Assembly (NCBI GenBank): GCA_029309925.1 | Contig: JARKND010000005.1 | Coordinates: 124,001 to 188,000 of the forward strand | Direction of reading: 5' to 3' | DNA: 64,000 nucleotides | Source of the DNA: Fulvivirgaceae bacterium JP3-4 | GTDB taxonomy: Bacteria > Bacteroidota > Bacteroidia > Cytophagales > Cyclobacteriaceae | Part shown: piece by piece, positions 33,231 to 42,287 of the stretch | How positions within the stretch are numbered: the first letter of the stretch is position 1 | How the letters are laid out: each line of letters starts with the position of its first letter | Notes under the pieces: generated by a model | What the model was told of the DNA's origin: nothing | Seen by the model: only the letters and a program-made list of their open reading frames with translations | The model's database searches: none | Program-made: the position numbers and the translations under genes

Positions 33231-34487
33231 GTGTCAGCTGCTCCGTCTTTTGAAAATTTTAATCTTAACCGCCAGCTGTTAAACGCTGTGTCAGAAGCGG
33301 GCTTTGAAGCACCAACGGAAATTCAGCAGAAAGCAATCCCGTTGATTCTCGGAGGCCAGGAACTTATTGGCATCGCGCAAACCGGAACAGGCAAGACCGC
33401 AGCCTATGCGTTGCCTCTGCTGATGAAAGTGAAGTACGCGCAAGGTAAGGACCCAAGAGCGCTCATACTGGCGCCAACGAAAGAACTCACTATTCAAATT
33501 TCAGAGCACATTTCGAACCTGGCAAAGTACACTGACCTGAGAATTTTTCCGCTGTATGGCGGTGTGGGGCCAACCCAGCAGATTCAGGCCATTCAAAACG
33601 GTGTTGATATTCTAATCGCTACACCAGGCAGGTTTATGGAACTCTATCTGAAAGGAGAACTTCCCACAAAACTCATCAAGACCCTGGTACTCGATGAAGC
33701 GGATCGAATGATGGACATGGGGTTCATGCACCAGCTCCGCAAAATTTTTGAAGTAATTCCGAGTAAGCGCCAGAATCTGTTATTCTCTGCAACATTTTCG
33801 GAGCGGGTTGAACACCTCTCAAAAGAATTTCTGGAATTTCCTGTGAAGATTGAAGTGACACCGCAGGCAACAGCGGCATCGAAGGTCGAGCAGGTGCTGT
33901 ACAAAATTCCCAACCTCAAAACGAAGATCAACTTCCTTGAATATCTTCTCGTGAATGAAGAAGAATTTAACCGCGTGCTTGTGTTTACCCGGACGAAAGA
34001 AGTCGCCAATAATATTTTCAAATATCTTGAGCGAAAGGAAATCGGACCGGCACGGGTAATTCATTCCAACAAAGATCAGAATACACGCATCAATGCGGTC
34101 AATGATTTTAAAGACGGCAAGCTGCGCGTGCTTGTATCAACCGATGTGACAGCGCGCGGAATTGATGTCACAAAAGTTTCGCATGTCATCAACTTTGATG
34201 TGCCCATTCTTTACGAAGACTATGTTCACAGGATCGGCAGGACGGGCAGGGCGTTCCAGGAAGGAAAGGCAATCACGTTTGCCACAGACGCTGAGCTGTA
34301 TCACATCCAAAAAATTCAAAAGCTGATCCGTGAAACAATTCCCGTCAAGGCACTTCCTGGTGACGTGGAGATTGAGGAGACGCCAAAGTACGAAGCGAAA
34401 GACATGGCGCGGGAGATCGATGCGCAGAAGCGGAAGGAGGATCCAACGTTCAAAGGAGCTTTCCACGAACGCAAGCGAAAAAAATAA
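33231..34487 (+). CDS. DEAD-box RNA helicase
   Basis: ATP-dependent RNA helicase of 418 residues with all core motifs: Q-motif (FENFNLNRQLLNAV ... PTEIQQKAIP), AQTGTGKTAAYALP, PTKELTIQ, ATPGRFME, LDEADRMMDMGFMHQ, SATF, and in lobe 2 VLVSTDVTARGIDV and HRIGRTGRAFQEG. A short basic C-terminus ends in RKRKK. No ATG is available near the first conserved residue. The GTG at 33231 fits best, because the frame continuing up to 33003 runs antisense through pyrC. This leaves just 21 bp to the divergent pyrC start. Confidence 0.9.
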   Translation: MSAAPSFENFNLNRQLLNAVSEAGFEAPTEIQQKAIPLILGGQELIGIAQTGTGKTAAYALPLLMKVKYAQGKDPRALILAPTKELTIQISEHISNLAKYTDLRIFPLYGGVGPTQQIQAIQNGVDILIATPGRFMELYLKGELPTKLIKTLVLDEADRMMDMGFMHQLRKIFEVIPSKRQNLLFSATFSERVEHLSKEFLEFPVKIEVTPQATAASKVEQVLYKIPNLKTKINFLEYLLVNEEEFNRVLVFTRTKEVANNIFKYLERKEIGPARVIHSNKDQNTRINAVNDFKDGKLRVLVSTDVTARGIDVTKVSHVINFDVPILYEDYVHRIGRTGRAFQEGKAITFATDAELYHIQKIQKLIRETIPVKALPGDVEIEETPKYEAKDMAREIDAQKRKEDPTFKGAFHERKRKK

Positions 34488-34510
34488 CGATGGCGGACAC
34501 GGGTATCAAT

Positions 34511-35482
34511 TTAGGAGACGCTGATAATTACACTTCCCTTTTTTAATCCTTGCTCTACGTACCGGTGCGCCTCAGCCGTTTCTTCAAGCGGGTAAATACG
34601 ATCAATAACCGGCTTGACCTTACCACTTTCAACAAGGCTGGCGAGATAGTTCAGGTCTTTTTCGTTATCTGCCGCCAATGCAAATTTCACTTTTTTGGAA
34701 GATGTCAGTTCAATCCAAACCCCCCGCAGCATTCGCAACGGGTCAGTGTTCGCCATGAGATAATAACCGCTACGCGTTAGTGAACGAATACATTTTGAAA
34801 AATCTGATCCGTAAACATTGTCAAAGATCACATCGTATTTTTTACCGGTTGTTGAAAAATCTTCTGATGTATAATCGATTACATGATCAGCGCCTATCGA
34901 CCGGAGCATTTCCAGTTTACCCGTATGGTCAACAGCGGTAACTTCAGCACCGTAGAATTTCGCAAGGATGACGCCCCAGGTACCAATACTTCCTCCAGCG
35001 CCAATGACGAGAACTTTCTGCCCGGGAACGATTCCCGCCATCCGAAGAAAATGCAGCGCATTGATTCCGCCAACCGGGATCGTTACGACATCTTCAAAAG
35101 ACACAGATTTTGGTTTCCTTCCCGGCATCGGCCGGATTGAACGGCAAACGTATTCAGCATTGCCACCGAATGTCATCCCGGTCATTCCGAAAATTTCGTC
35201 ACCGACCTTCAGCGTGTCAACTTTGCTGCCCACTGCTTCCACAACACCAGCGAACTCCATTCCGGGTATCAATCGTTTCGGTTTCCGATAGCCTGTAAGT
35301 AAACGGACCGGAAATCGCGTCCATGCAGGCAACGTGAGCGTGCGGATCTCGCAGTCGCCAAACGTTGTGGTTGATACTTTGACGCGGACTAATACCTCGT
35401 GAGGTTTTGGTGTTGGTTTTTCCAGATCAACGAGCCTGAGCGTTTCTGGTGGACCGTATTGCGTACAGAGAATCGCTTTCAT
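34511..35482 (-). CDS. MDR-superfamily NAD(P)-dependent oxidoreductase (quinone reductase-like)
   Basis: A 323-residue medium-chain dehydrogenase/reductase. The N-terminal GroES-like catalytic domain (MKAILCTQYGPPETL, PGMEFAGVVEAVG, VGDEIFGMTG) is followed by a Rossmann domain with AGGSIGTWGV near residue 150 and YLMANTDP near 240. The structural-zinc cysteines and catalytic-zinc ligands of true alcohol dehydrogenases are not seen, which points to a zinc-independent quinone or enone reductase. The ATG at 35482 was chosen; the longer frame to 35638 reads through a heptamer repeat island. It is convergent with the helicase gene, 23 bp apart. Confidence 0.85.
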   Translation of the reverse strand: MKAILCTQYGPPETLRLVDLEKPTPKPHEVLVRVKVSTTTFGDCEIRTLTLPAWTRFPVRLLTGYRKPKRLIPGMEFAGVVEAVGSKVDTLKVGDEIFGMTGMTFGGNAEYVCRSIRPMPGRKPKSVSFEDVVTIPVGGINALHFLRMAGIVPGQKVLVIGAGGSIGTWGVILAKFYGAEVTAVDHTGKLEMLRSIGADHVIDYTSEDFSTTGKKYDVIFDNVYGSDFSKCIRSLTRSGYYLMANTDPLRMLRGVWIELTSSKKVKFALAADNEKDLNYLASLVESGKVKPVIDRIYPLEETAEAHRYVEQGLKKGSVIISVS

Positions 35483-35551
35483 TGTACCAGTTAGTCGCAG
35501 GCGGACAGAAAAAGTTACAAGGGCTTTTCGGGAAGCAGTTTTGACGTGGGA

Positions 35552-35637
35552 AATAGCTACAAGCTGCAAGTCTATGCGGTAGGCTATCAAGGTTTGATGC
35601 GAGGGCTTGAAGCTTGCAGCTTGAGGCTTGAAGCTCA
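35552..35637. repeat. Period-7 inverted-arm repeat island
   Basis: The right arm (about 35604-35637) is five 7-mers of type gcttgaa/gcttgca/gcttgag. The shorter left arm (about 35552-35571, gctacaa/gctgcaa) is its inverted form. The core is about 32 bp. The word resembles that of arm 1 in the 22457-22570 island. It lies between rho and the downstream oxidoreductase gene. Confidence 0.7.
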
Positions 35638-35650
35638 CAAGTTAAGAAAC

Positions 35651-35678
35651 AAAAAAGCCGCCCACGGGGACGGCTTTT
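35651..35678 (-). terminator. Intrinsic terminator of rho
   Basis: Stem AAAAGCCG / CGGCTTTT continuing through a CCC/GGG pairing with one bulged A. On the minus strand it is followed by six T. It lies 20 nt after the rho stop. Confidence 0.8.
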
Positions 35679-35697
35679 CTATTAGAGTAATCTCTGA

Positions 35698-37302
35698 TTA
35701 TCCATTCATCGACAACAAGAACTCTTCGTTGTTTCTCGTGCCTTTCATCTTGCTCAGGAGGAATTCCATTGCTTCGTTTGAGTTCATGTCGCTCATGAAC
35801 TTGCGCAGGATCCATACGCGCTGAAGTTCGTCTTCTCTCATCAGCAGGTCTTCTCTGCGTGTTCCCGAAGCCGGAACATCGATCGCAGGGTAAACGCGCT
35901 TGTTCGAAAGCTTGCGGTCCAGCTGCAATTCCATGTTACCTGTACCTTTGAATTCTTCAAAGATAACTTCATCCATCTTCGAACCGGTATCGATAAGTGC
36001 TGTCGCGATGATCGTTAATGAACCACCGTTCTCAACGTTACGCGCTGCACCGAAGAAACGTTTTGGCTTGTGAAGCGCATTTGCATCCACACCACCGGAA
36101 AGGATCTTACCAGAGGAAGGAACAACGGTATTGTAAGCGCGGGCAAGACGAGTGATCGAATCCAAAAGGATAACCACATCGTGACCACACTCCACCATTC
36201 GCTTTGCTTTCTCAAGAACGATGCTTGAAACTTTCACGTGGCGCTCTGCCTGCTCATCGAAAGTTGAAGCGATTACTTCAGCCTTTACGCTGCGGGCCAT
36301 GTCGGTAACTTCCTCGGGACGTTCGTCAATCAGCAACACGATCAGGTAAACTTCTGGATGGTTTTCAGCAATCGCGTTCGCAATCTGCTTTAACAAAACT
36401 GTTTTACCTGTTTTAGGCTGTGCTACGATCATACCACGCTGACCTTTACCAATCGGTGCGAAAAGATCAAGGATACGCGTTGACATGTTATCAGGCGTAG
36501 TGCTCAATTTCAGTTTCTCTTCTGGGAAAAGTGGTGTGAGGTATTCGAATGCCACACGGTCGCGGATCTCTTCTGTTGTTTTACCGTTAACGGATTCAAC
36601 TTTCAGCAACGCAAAATATTTTTCACCCTCTTTTGGCGGACGGATAAGTCCTTTCACTGTATCACCAGTCTTCAGACCAAACAATTTGATCTGCGAAGGA
36701 GAAACGTAGATATCATCAGGGCTGGCGAGATAGTTATAATCCGAAGAGCGGAGGAAGCCGTATCCGTCCTGCATGATTTCAAGTGCGCCTTCATTGCTGA
36801 TGGCACCATCGAAATCGCGAATGTTAGGACGCGGCTGCTGCTGTTGTCCGCGGTCTTCGCGAGGTTCTCTGTTCTCGCGTCCTTCACGGCCTTCGCGGGC
36901 CTCGCGTGGTTCTCGTTCTCTTGCAGGCGCTTCGAACAGCGGAGCTTCAGTTTTATCTTCAGACGACTCTTCTTCAAACTTAGTTGAAGGTGAATCGAAG
37001 TCAACGTTTATAGATTCAAGTAGTTCATCGGACGAGAGTTCAGCTTCAGGTTTTGGAGCAGTAGGTGTTACGTTCTCACGTCTGCGTGGACGCATTTTAC
37101 GTTCACCTTGTTCGCCTTCATTGGCAGGGGCTGCCTTCTTTTGCGCGGGAGCTGCATCACCACCGGACACAGCCTGTTGGTCGAGAATCTTGTAGATAAG
37201 ATCCTGCTTGGCAAGCTTCTTAGCGTTCTTCACGCCCATCCCCTCAGCGATTTCTTTCAATTCAGAAAGAAGTCTGACGTTCAGATCATCAATCGTGTAC
37301 AT
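35698..37302 (-). CDS. rho: Transcription termination factor Rho with large disordered insert
   Basis: Hexameric RNA-dependent ATPase that ends transcription. The 534 residues exceed the E. coli 419. After the N-terminal Rho domain ([15 protein letters not shown], 1-45) comes a charged, low-complexity insert (about 48-165). It has an acidic middle and an R/E/G-rich stretch of imperfect repeats ([19 protein letters not shown]). Then follow the RNA-binding domain (about 170-240) and the ATPase core, with Walker [14 protein letters not shown] near 295 and the conserved RRxDLLM (RREDLLM). Such inserts are known in Bacteroidota Rho and were linked to condensate formation in Bacteroides. Confidence 0.96.
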   Translation of the reverse strand: MYTIDDLNVRLLSELKEIAEGMGVKNAKKLAKQDLIYKILDQQAVSGGDAAPAQKKAAPANEGEQGERKMRPRRRENVTPTAPKPEAELSSDELLESINVDFDSPSTKFEEESSEDKTEAPLFEAPAREREPREAREGREGRENREPREDRGQQQQPRPNIRDFDGAISNEGALEIMQDGYGFLRSSDYNYLASPDDIYVSPSQIKLFGLKTGDTVKGLIRPPKEGEKYFALLKVESVNGKTTEEIRDRVAFEYLTPLFPEEKLKLSTTPDNMSTRILDLFAPIGKGQRGMIVAQPKTGKTVLLKQIANAIAENHPEVYLIVLLIDERPEEVTDMARSVKAEVIASTFDEQAERHVKVSSIVLEKAKRMVECGHDVVILLDSITRLARAYNTVVPSSGKILSGGVDANALHKPKRFFGAARNVENGGSLTIIATALIDTGSKMDEVIFEEFKGTGNMELQLDRKLSNKRVYPAIDVPASGTRREDLLMREDELQRVWILRKFMSDMNSNEAMEFLLSKMKGTRNNEEFLLSMNG

Positions 37303-37543
37303 GTGTATTTAAAAAAATTGATTGTTTTTGATATAAAATTGCGAGTTGTAAAATCAGTAGGCCTGAAAACTAGATCATCAATACGGAAAGTGTTGAGGTA
37401 AAAAGTTTGAAAGCAAAAACCGGATTATTCAGAGGGCTTGAGATAAGCCGAATGATGATGCAATTATAGGCTAAAAATCGACATTATCAAACCCCCGAAA
37501 ATATTTTATTGCCCCTCGTTCAGGGCTGGCAATCCAAAAGATT

Positions 37544-37551
37544 TATTTTTG
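37544..37551 (+). promoter_or_regulatory. Candidate serS -7 element
   Basis: TATTTTTG fits TAnnTTTG and lies 25 nt before the serS ATG. The upstream -33 region is only partial (TTCAG). The rest of the 274-bp rho-serS divergent gap presumably also holds the rho promoter, which was not located with confidence. Confidence 0.4.
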
Positions 37552-37576
37552 AACTCATTTAACAAACAAAAAAAGT

Positions 37577-38851
37577 ATGCTACAGGTTTCCGCCATTCGG
37601 GAAGATCGTGAAAAGGTAATCAGGGGATTGAAAAAGAGACGCTTAAAGTCGATTGAGGAGTCGCTGGACCGCATACTGTCGCTTGATCAGAAACGCAGGC
37701 AAACACAACAGCAGCAGGACGCGCTCCTTGCAGAGAGCAATTCGCTCGCGAAGGAGATTGGCGCGTTGATGAAAGCCGGTAAGAAGGACGATGCTGAAAA
37801 AATGAAGGCGCGCACTGCTGAACTGAAAAAACAGATCGCAGAACTTGGACCTGTGCTCGCACAGACGGAGGATGAATTGCAGAAACTTCTGTACAGCATT
37901 CCGAACGTTCCACACGAAAGTGTGCCGGACGGTGGTGGCCCTGACGACAACATCAAAGTTCACGAGTGGGGCACAATTCCTACACTTGGCAAAGAGGCTG
38001 TGCCGCACTGGGACCTGATCAAAAAATACGACATCATTGACTTCGACCTGGGCAACAAGATTTCAGGAGCGGGCTTTCCTGTCTACAAGGGAAAAGGTGC
38101 GAAGCTGCAGCGTGCCCTCATTAACTTTTTTCTCGATGAAGCTGAGAAGCAGGGCTACCGCGAAATACAGCCACCAATTGTTGTGAACGAAGCATCCGGC
38201 TACGGCACAGGTCAGCTTCCCGACAAAGAAGGACAGATGTATCACATGCAGATCGACAATTTGTATTTAATTCCTACTGCAGAAGTACCGATCACAAACC
38301 TTTACAGGGATGTGATGGTGAATGATGACGAATTGCCGATCAAGAACGTTGGCTATACGCCATGCTTTCGGAGAGAAGCGGGAAGCTGGGGAGCGCACGT
38401 GAGAGGATTGAATCGTCTTCATCAGTTTGACAAAGTTGAGATCGTACAAATCCGAAAACCGGAAGACTCCTATAACGCACTTGACGAAATGTGTGCTTAT
38501 GTGCAAAGCCTCCTCGAGAAGTTAGAGTTGCCTTACCGCAAGCTCCTGTTATGCGGTGGTGACATGGGTGTAAACTCAGCCCTGACGTTTGACATGGAAG
38601 TGTACGCTGCAGCACAGGCTCGCTGGCTGGAAGTGAGCTCAGTCAGCAACTTTGAAACTTTTCAGGCGAATCGTTTGAAACTGCGTTATAAGAATAAAGA
38701 TGGGAAAACGCAGTTGCTTCACACGCTCAATGGAAGTGCACTCGCGCTTCCGCGGATCGTTGCCGGAATTCTTGAAAACAATCAGACACCAGAAGGCATT
38801 AAAATTCCTAAAGTGCTGGTGAAGTATACCGGTTTCGATGTCATCAACTAA
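37577..38851 (+). CDS. serS: Serine-tRNA ligase
   Basis: Class II aminoacyl-tRNA synthetase that charges tRNA-Ser and tRNA-Sec precursors with serine. The 424 residues start with the long antiparallel coiled coil that grips the tRNA (about 25-105). The catalytic domain then has motif 1 around GYREIQPPIVVNE, motif 2 (FRREAGSWGAHVRGLNRLHQ, about 270) and motif 3 (NGSALALPRIVAGILEN, about 390). TAEVPITN is the serine-binding segment. It starts at an ATG preceded by an A-rich stretch, typical of Bacteroidota start regions that lack a Shine-Dalgarno. Confidence 0.97.
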   Translation: MLQVSAIREDREKVIRGLKKRRLKSIEESLDRILSLDQKRRQTQQQQDALLAESNSLAKEIGALMKAGKKDDAEKMKARTAELKKQIAELGPVLAQTEDELQKLLYSIPNVPHESVPDGGGPDDNIKVHEWGTIPTLGKEAVPHWDLIKKYDIIDFDLGNKISGAGFPVYKGKGAKLQRALINFFLDEAEKQGYREIQPPIVVNEASGYGTGQLPDKEGQMYHMQIDNLYLIPTAEVPITNLYRDVMVNDDELPIKNVGYTPCFRREAGSWGAHVRGLNRLHQFDKVEIVQIRKPEDSYNALDEMCAYVQSLLEKLELPYRKLLLCGGDMGVNSALTFDMEVYAAAQARWLEVSSVSNFETFQANRLKLRYKNKDGKTQLLHTLNGSALALPRIVAGILENNQTPEGIKIPKVLVKYTGFDVIN

Positions 38852-38870
38852 AATCCATAACCGATAAGGT

Positions 38871-38953
38871 CGCCACGAAGGCGCAAAGAAACGCAACGAA
38901 CGCCTGGCGAGCTTTGCGCCTTCTTTGCGTTCCCCCGATATGAAACAATCGGG
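38871..38953. repeat. Inverted-arm repeat (period about 7) plus CCCGAT hairpin
   Basis: The left arm (about 38871-38901, cacgaaggcgcaaag-type words) and the inverted right arm (about 38910-38932, ctttgcgccttc) are separated by only about 8 bp. Directly after comes a hairpin CCCGAT / ATCGGG (38934-38953, 8-nt loop), the same stem as at 31802. It is downstream of serS and could act as its transcript end, although there is no T-run. Confidence 0.6.
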
Positions 38954-39010
38954 ATCTACGATTTGGGGTTCTGCATTTGATAAGTATATTCAACCGTATA
39001 TTCATTCGTC

Positions 39011-41140
39011 ATGAAACTTCATCACATCATTTTCTGTTTGGCAATCATGCTGTCATCGTGCTCAAATCCGAAAGAAACAACTACCACATTATATCCATCT
39101 ACAAAAAAAGTCGACACCGTAGACACTTACCATGGCGTTGAGGTGAGTGATCCGTATCGCTGGCTTGAAGACGACCGCAGCGATGAAACCGCTGAATGGG
39201 TTAAATCTCAAAACGAGATCACATTCGGGTACCTCAATCAGATCCAGTATCGCGACAAGCTGAAAAAACGCCTTGAGGAAATGTGGAACTATCCGAAGTA
39301 CTCAGCGCCCTTTAAGACTGAAGGCAGGTATTTCTTCTACAAGAATAACGGTCTCCAGAATCAGTTCGTCCTGTACTCTCAAAAGACATTGTCAGACGAA
39401 CCTGAAGTTATCCTGGACCCCAACACCTGGTCAAAAGATGGAACTGTCTCACTGAGTGGATTAGGTGTTTCGGCTGACGGAAAATATCTCGCATACACTT
39501 CTTCAGTATCGGGCTCAGACTGGAACAAGATCAAGATTATGGATCTCGATTCAAAGCAGCTTTTAACGGATTCTATTGAGTGGGTAAAATTCTCGGGGAT
39601 CTCGTGGAAAGGAAATGGATTTTACTACAGTCGTTACGACAAGCCAAAAGGAAGTGATCTCTCAACAAAAAATGAATTCCATAAATTATTTTATCACAAA
39701 GTAGGCGATGATCAAAGCAAAGATCAATTGGTATACGAGGACAAGACTGCTCCCCAACGAAATTTCTATGCAGGGACAACAGAAGATGAACGTTTTCTAA
39801 TCGTCAATGGATCTGAAGGTACAAGCGGAAACATGCTTCTTGTTAAAGACCTGTCGAAATCAAATGCACCATTCGTTACGCTGGTGGATGATTTCAAGAA
39901 TGACCACGCTGTTATCGAAAATGAAGGTGACGAACTTTTTATCCTCACCAACCTGAATTCACCTAACAAGCGAATAGTTAAGACTACGCTTGACAAACCA
40001 AAGCCCGACCAATGGGTTGATGTTGTTGCAGAGACTGAGAACAGAATTGAGAACGCTTCCGTTATCGGAGGAAAACTTTTTGTGGAGTACCTGGTTGATG
40101 CCAGTGACAGGATTTTCATTTATGACCTCAAAGGAAAAAAGACTGGCGAGGTAAAACTTCCAGCGATCGGTTCCGTTGCATTTGGCGGCCGGAAAAAAGA
40201 CACTGAATGTTTTTACACATTCACATCGTTCACGTTCCCCTCGACAGTTTATCGCTACGATGTTGTGAAGAATACTTCCGAGGTCTATAAAAAACCAGAG
40301 ATCAAATTCAATCCCGAAGACTTCGAAACCAAACAGGTTTTCTACACGAGCAAAGACGGGACGAAGGTTCCGATGTTTATCGTACACAAGAAAGGCCTCG
40401 AGCTAAACGGAAATAATCCGACCTATCTGTACAGCTACGGAGGGTTTGACATATCGATGACACCGGGCTTCAGCATCTCGCAGCTTGTGTGGCTCGAGAA
40501 CGGAGGAATCTTTGCGCAGCCATCGATCCGTGGCGGAGGCGAATACGGGGAGAAGTGGCACAAAGGGGGCATGCTTCTCAACAAGCAAAATGTGTTCGAT
40601 GATTTTATCGCTGCCGCAGAATACCTGATCAAAGAAAAATACACTTCACCAGGGAGGCTTGCCATTGCTGGTGGTTCGAATGGTGGACTTCTGGTTGGCG
40701 CAGCGATGACGCAACGTCCTGATCTTTTCAAGGTGGCATTGCCTGCAGTAGGCGTGATGGACATGCTTCGCTATGAAAAATTTACGATCGGATGGGCATG
40801 GGCAACCGAATATGGATCCGTGAAAGACCCCGAACATTTCAAAAACCTGATGAAGTACTCACCGCTTCACAATATCCGCGAAGGCGTGGAGTATCCCGCA
40901 ACAATGGTCACAACAGCAGATCATGACGATCGTGTTGTTCCTGCACACTCATTCAAATTCGCTGCAACACTCCAGGAAAAATACAAGGGGAATAATCCCG
41001 TAATGATCCGCATCGAGACGAAGGCTGGTCATGGCGCAGGAAAGCCAACAGCCAAGGTAATTGAGGAAGCCGTTGACAAATTTGCTTTTGCGTGGTACAA
41101 TATGAATTATGTGCCTCCGATCGCGAAAGATGACATGTAA
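39011..41140 (+). CDS. Prolyl oligopeptidase family serine protease (S9A), lipoprotein
   Basis: A 709-residue secreted lipoprotein (lipobox MLSSC) of the prolyl oligopeptidase family, which cleaves short peptides after proline. The mature N-terminus shows the S9A signature VEVSDPYRWLEDDRS. A seven-bladed beta-propeller covers about 90-420 and the alpha/beta-hydrolase domain about 430-700. Catalytic residues: Ser in GGSNGG (about 557), Asp in DHDDRVVP (about 640) and His in AGHGAGKP (about 676). All are intact, so it is probably an active periplasmic or surface peptidase. It is monocistronic. Confidence 0.93.
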   Translation: MKLHHIIFCLAIMLSSCSNPKETTTTLYPSTKKVDTVDTYHGVEVSDPYRWLEDDRSDETAEWVKSQNEITFGYLNQIQYRDKLKKRLEEMWNYPKYSAPFKTEGRYFFYKNNGLQNQFVLYSQKTLSDEPEVILDPNTWSKDGTVSLSGLGVSADGKYLAYTSSVSGSDWNKIKIMDLDSKQLLTDSIEWVKFSGISWKGNGFYYSRYDKPKGSDLSTKNEFHKLFYHKVGDDQSKDQLVYEDKTAPQRNFYAGTTEDERFLIVNGSEGTSGNMLLVKDLSKSNAPFVTLVDDFKNDHAVIENEGDELFILTNLNSPNKRIVKTTLDKPKPDQWVDVVAETENRIENASVIGGKLFVEYLVDASDRIFIYDLKGKKTGEVKLPAIGSVAFGGRKKDTECFYTFTSFTFPSTVYRYDVVKNTSEVYKKPEIKFNPEDFETKQVFYTSKDGTKVPMFIVHKKGLELNGNNPTYLYSYGGFDISMTPGFSISQLVWLENGGIFAQPSIRGGGEYGEKWHKGGMLLNKQNVFDDFIAAAEYLIKEKYTSPGRLAIAGGSNGGLLVGAAMTQRPDLFKVALPAVGVMDMLRYEKFTIGWAWATEYGSVKDPEHFKNLMKYSPLHNIREGVEYPATMVTTADHDDRVVPAHSFKFAATLQEKYKGNNPVMIRIETKAGHGAGKPTAKVIEEAVDKFAFAWYNMNYVPPIAKDDM

Positions 41141-41141
41141 A

Positions 41142-41175
41142 AGGCTACAAGCTCCAGGCTACAAGCTGCAGGCTT
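41142..41175. repeat. Single period-7 array after the prolyl oligopeptidase gene
   Basis: Four to five 7-mers of type gctacaa/gctccag/gctgcag, starting just after the stop codon. No inverted partner is obvious in the 89-bp gap, so this is a one-armed form. The word is related to those at 22457 and 35552. Confidence 0.6.
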
Positions 41176-41229
41176 TGAGTGCCGTTTGAAAGTTTGCCGC
41201 AACAAATTTATTGTGTTTAAATCCCCGCT

Positions 41230-41706
41230 ATGGAAATTGAGATTCGCGAAGGAAAAAAAGAAGATCTGCCACGTGTGCTCGAACTCATTAAGGAGCTTGC
41301 GTTGTATGAGCGCGCACCACATGAGGTGATCAACACCGTTGAAAAAATGGAAGAAGACGGCTTTGGCAGCAATCCGATCTTCGGCTTCTACGTTGCAGAG
41401 CGTGATGGAACGATCATTGGCCTTTCGTTATACTACTGGCGTTACTCCACCTGGAAAGGGAAACGACTTTATCTGGAAGACATTATTGTCACGGAAAGTG
41501 AACGCGGCAAAGGAGCTGGGAAACTTTTGTTCGACCGCACCATGCAAAAAGCGCTTGATGAAAAATGCTCAGGTATGATGTGGCAGGTGCTGGAGTGGAA
41601 TGAGCCAGCCATCAACTTCTACAAAAAGTACGGAGCAAAACTCGATGACGAGTGGACGAACTGCAACCTGGAGGCAGCGCAGATAAGGGACATTCTGAAG
41701 AAATAA
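41230..41706 (+). CDS. GNAT-family N-acetyltransferase
   Basis: A 158-residue acyl-CoA N-acyltransferase. The GNAT core is visible: beta1 MEIEIREGKKED, the acetyl-CoA-binding loop with VTESERGKGAGKLLF (R/QxxGxG/A, about residues 100-114) and the C-terminal segment WNEPAINFYKKYGAKL typical of the spermidine/spermine acetyltransferase-like branch. The substrate may be a diamine or a related amine, but this is only by resemblance. ATG start at 41230. Flanked by repeat islands on both sides. Confidence 0.9.
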   Translation: MEIEIREGKKEDLPRVLELIKELALYERAPHEVINTVEKMEEDGFGSNPIFGFYVAERDGTIIGLSLYYWRYSTWKGKRLYLEDIIVTESERGKGAGKLLFDRTMQKALDEKCSGMMWQVLEWNEPAINFYKKYGAKLDDEWTNCNLEAAQIRDILKK

Positions 41707-41718
41707 GTCACCGGGTGA

Positions 41719-41873
41719 GGCGATGGGTGTTGGCCATGGGACCGCTATGGCTGTTGGCTATGGCCATGGCTAATTCAATAATTAATGATCAATAATCAAT
41801 TACGGACGCGAAGAGTAAACCTTCGCTGCTCCATTTGTGATTTGGTCATTTAATTATTGGTTATTTTTCAATC
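41719..41873. repeat. Compound period-7 repeat island
   Basis: A G/C-rich array (about 41719-41772, 7-mers like tggctat/tggccat) is followed at once by an AT-rich array (about 41773-41800, type taatcaa/tgatcaa). After a core of about 32 bp an inverted AT-rich arm follows (about 41833-41873, ttattgg/ttatttt). The last arm runs up to the stop codon of the DUF4286 gene at 41868. Confidence 0.65.
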
Positions 41874-42173
41874 TATTTCCTCCAGCAGCGTCATGAACGT
41901 AACGTGCCTGTTCGCAAACTTCTTCTTGTGGTCTTCAATTAAGACAGGCGCGAAGATTTCCAGATATTGATTCAGGTGGTCGATCGTTTTTGCAAAGTAC
42001 TGCACGGAATACGAAACGGTTCCATCTTCTTGATCGTGAAGAACTTTATACATTTTATTTGAGACAAACATGCCCGTTCTCAGCACCGCAGGGATATGCT
42101 TTTCCTTCATGTAGTGAAGCCATTCATTTTCAATTTCCTTATCGATACCGATCGTGACGTTGTACAATAGCAT
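41868..42173 (-). CDS. DUF4286 family protein
   Basis: A 101-residue soluble protein of the DUF4286 family, common in Bacteroidota. The ferredoxin-like alpha/beta pattern is clear: MLLYNVTIGIDKEIENEW (residues 1-18), a helix with HYMKEKHIPAVLRTG, YSVQYFAKTIDHLNQYLE and the C-terminal NRHVTFMTLLEEI. The fold recalls dimeric alpha-beta-barrel or antibiotic-monooxygenase-like domains, but no function is established. Start ATG at 42173. The 114-bp gap upstream to the TonB-receptor gene has no recognised promoter. Confidence 0.8.
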   Translation of the reverse strand: MLLYNVTIGIDKEIENEWLHYMKEKHIPAVLRTGMFVSNKMYKVLHDQEDGTVSYSVQYFAKTIDHLNQYLEIFAPVLIEDHKKKFANRHVTFMTLLEEID

Positions 42174-42287
42174 AGATCAAAGGTAACATTTTAAAAAGGG
42201 CCGCAAGGCGCGACAGTTCAATAAAAAGTTTGATTTTACGCAACAATTGTCAGCAGCTTTTGTTTTCCATGTGCTGAAATTCAAATC

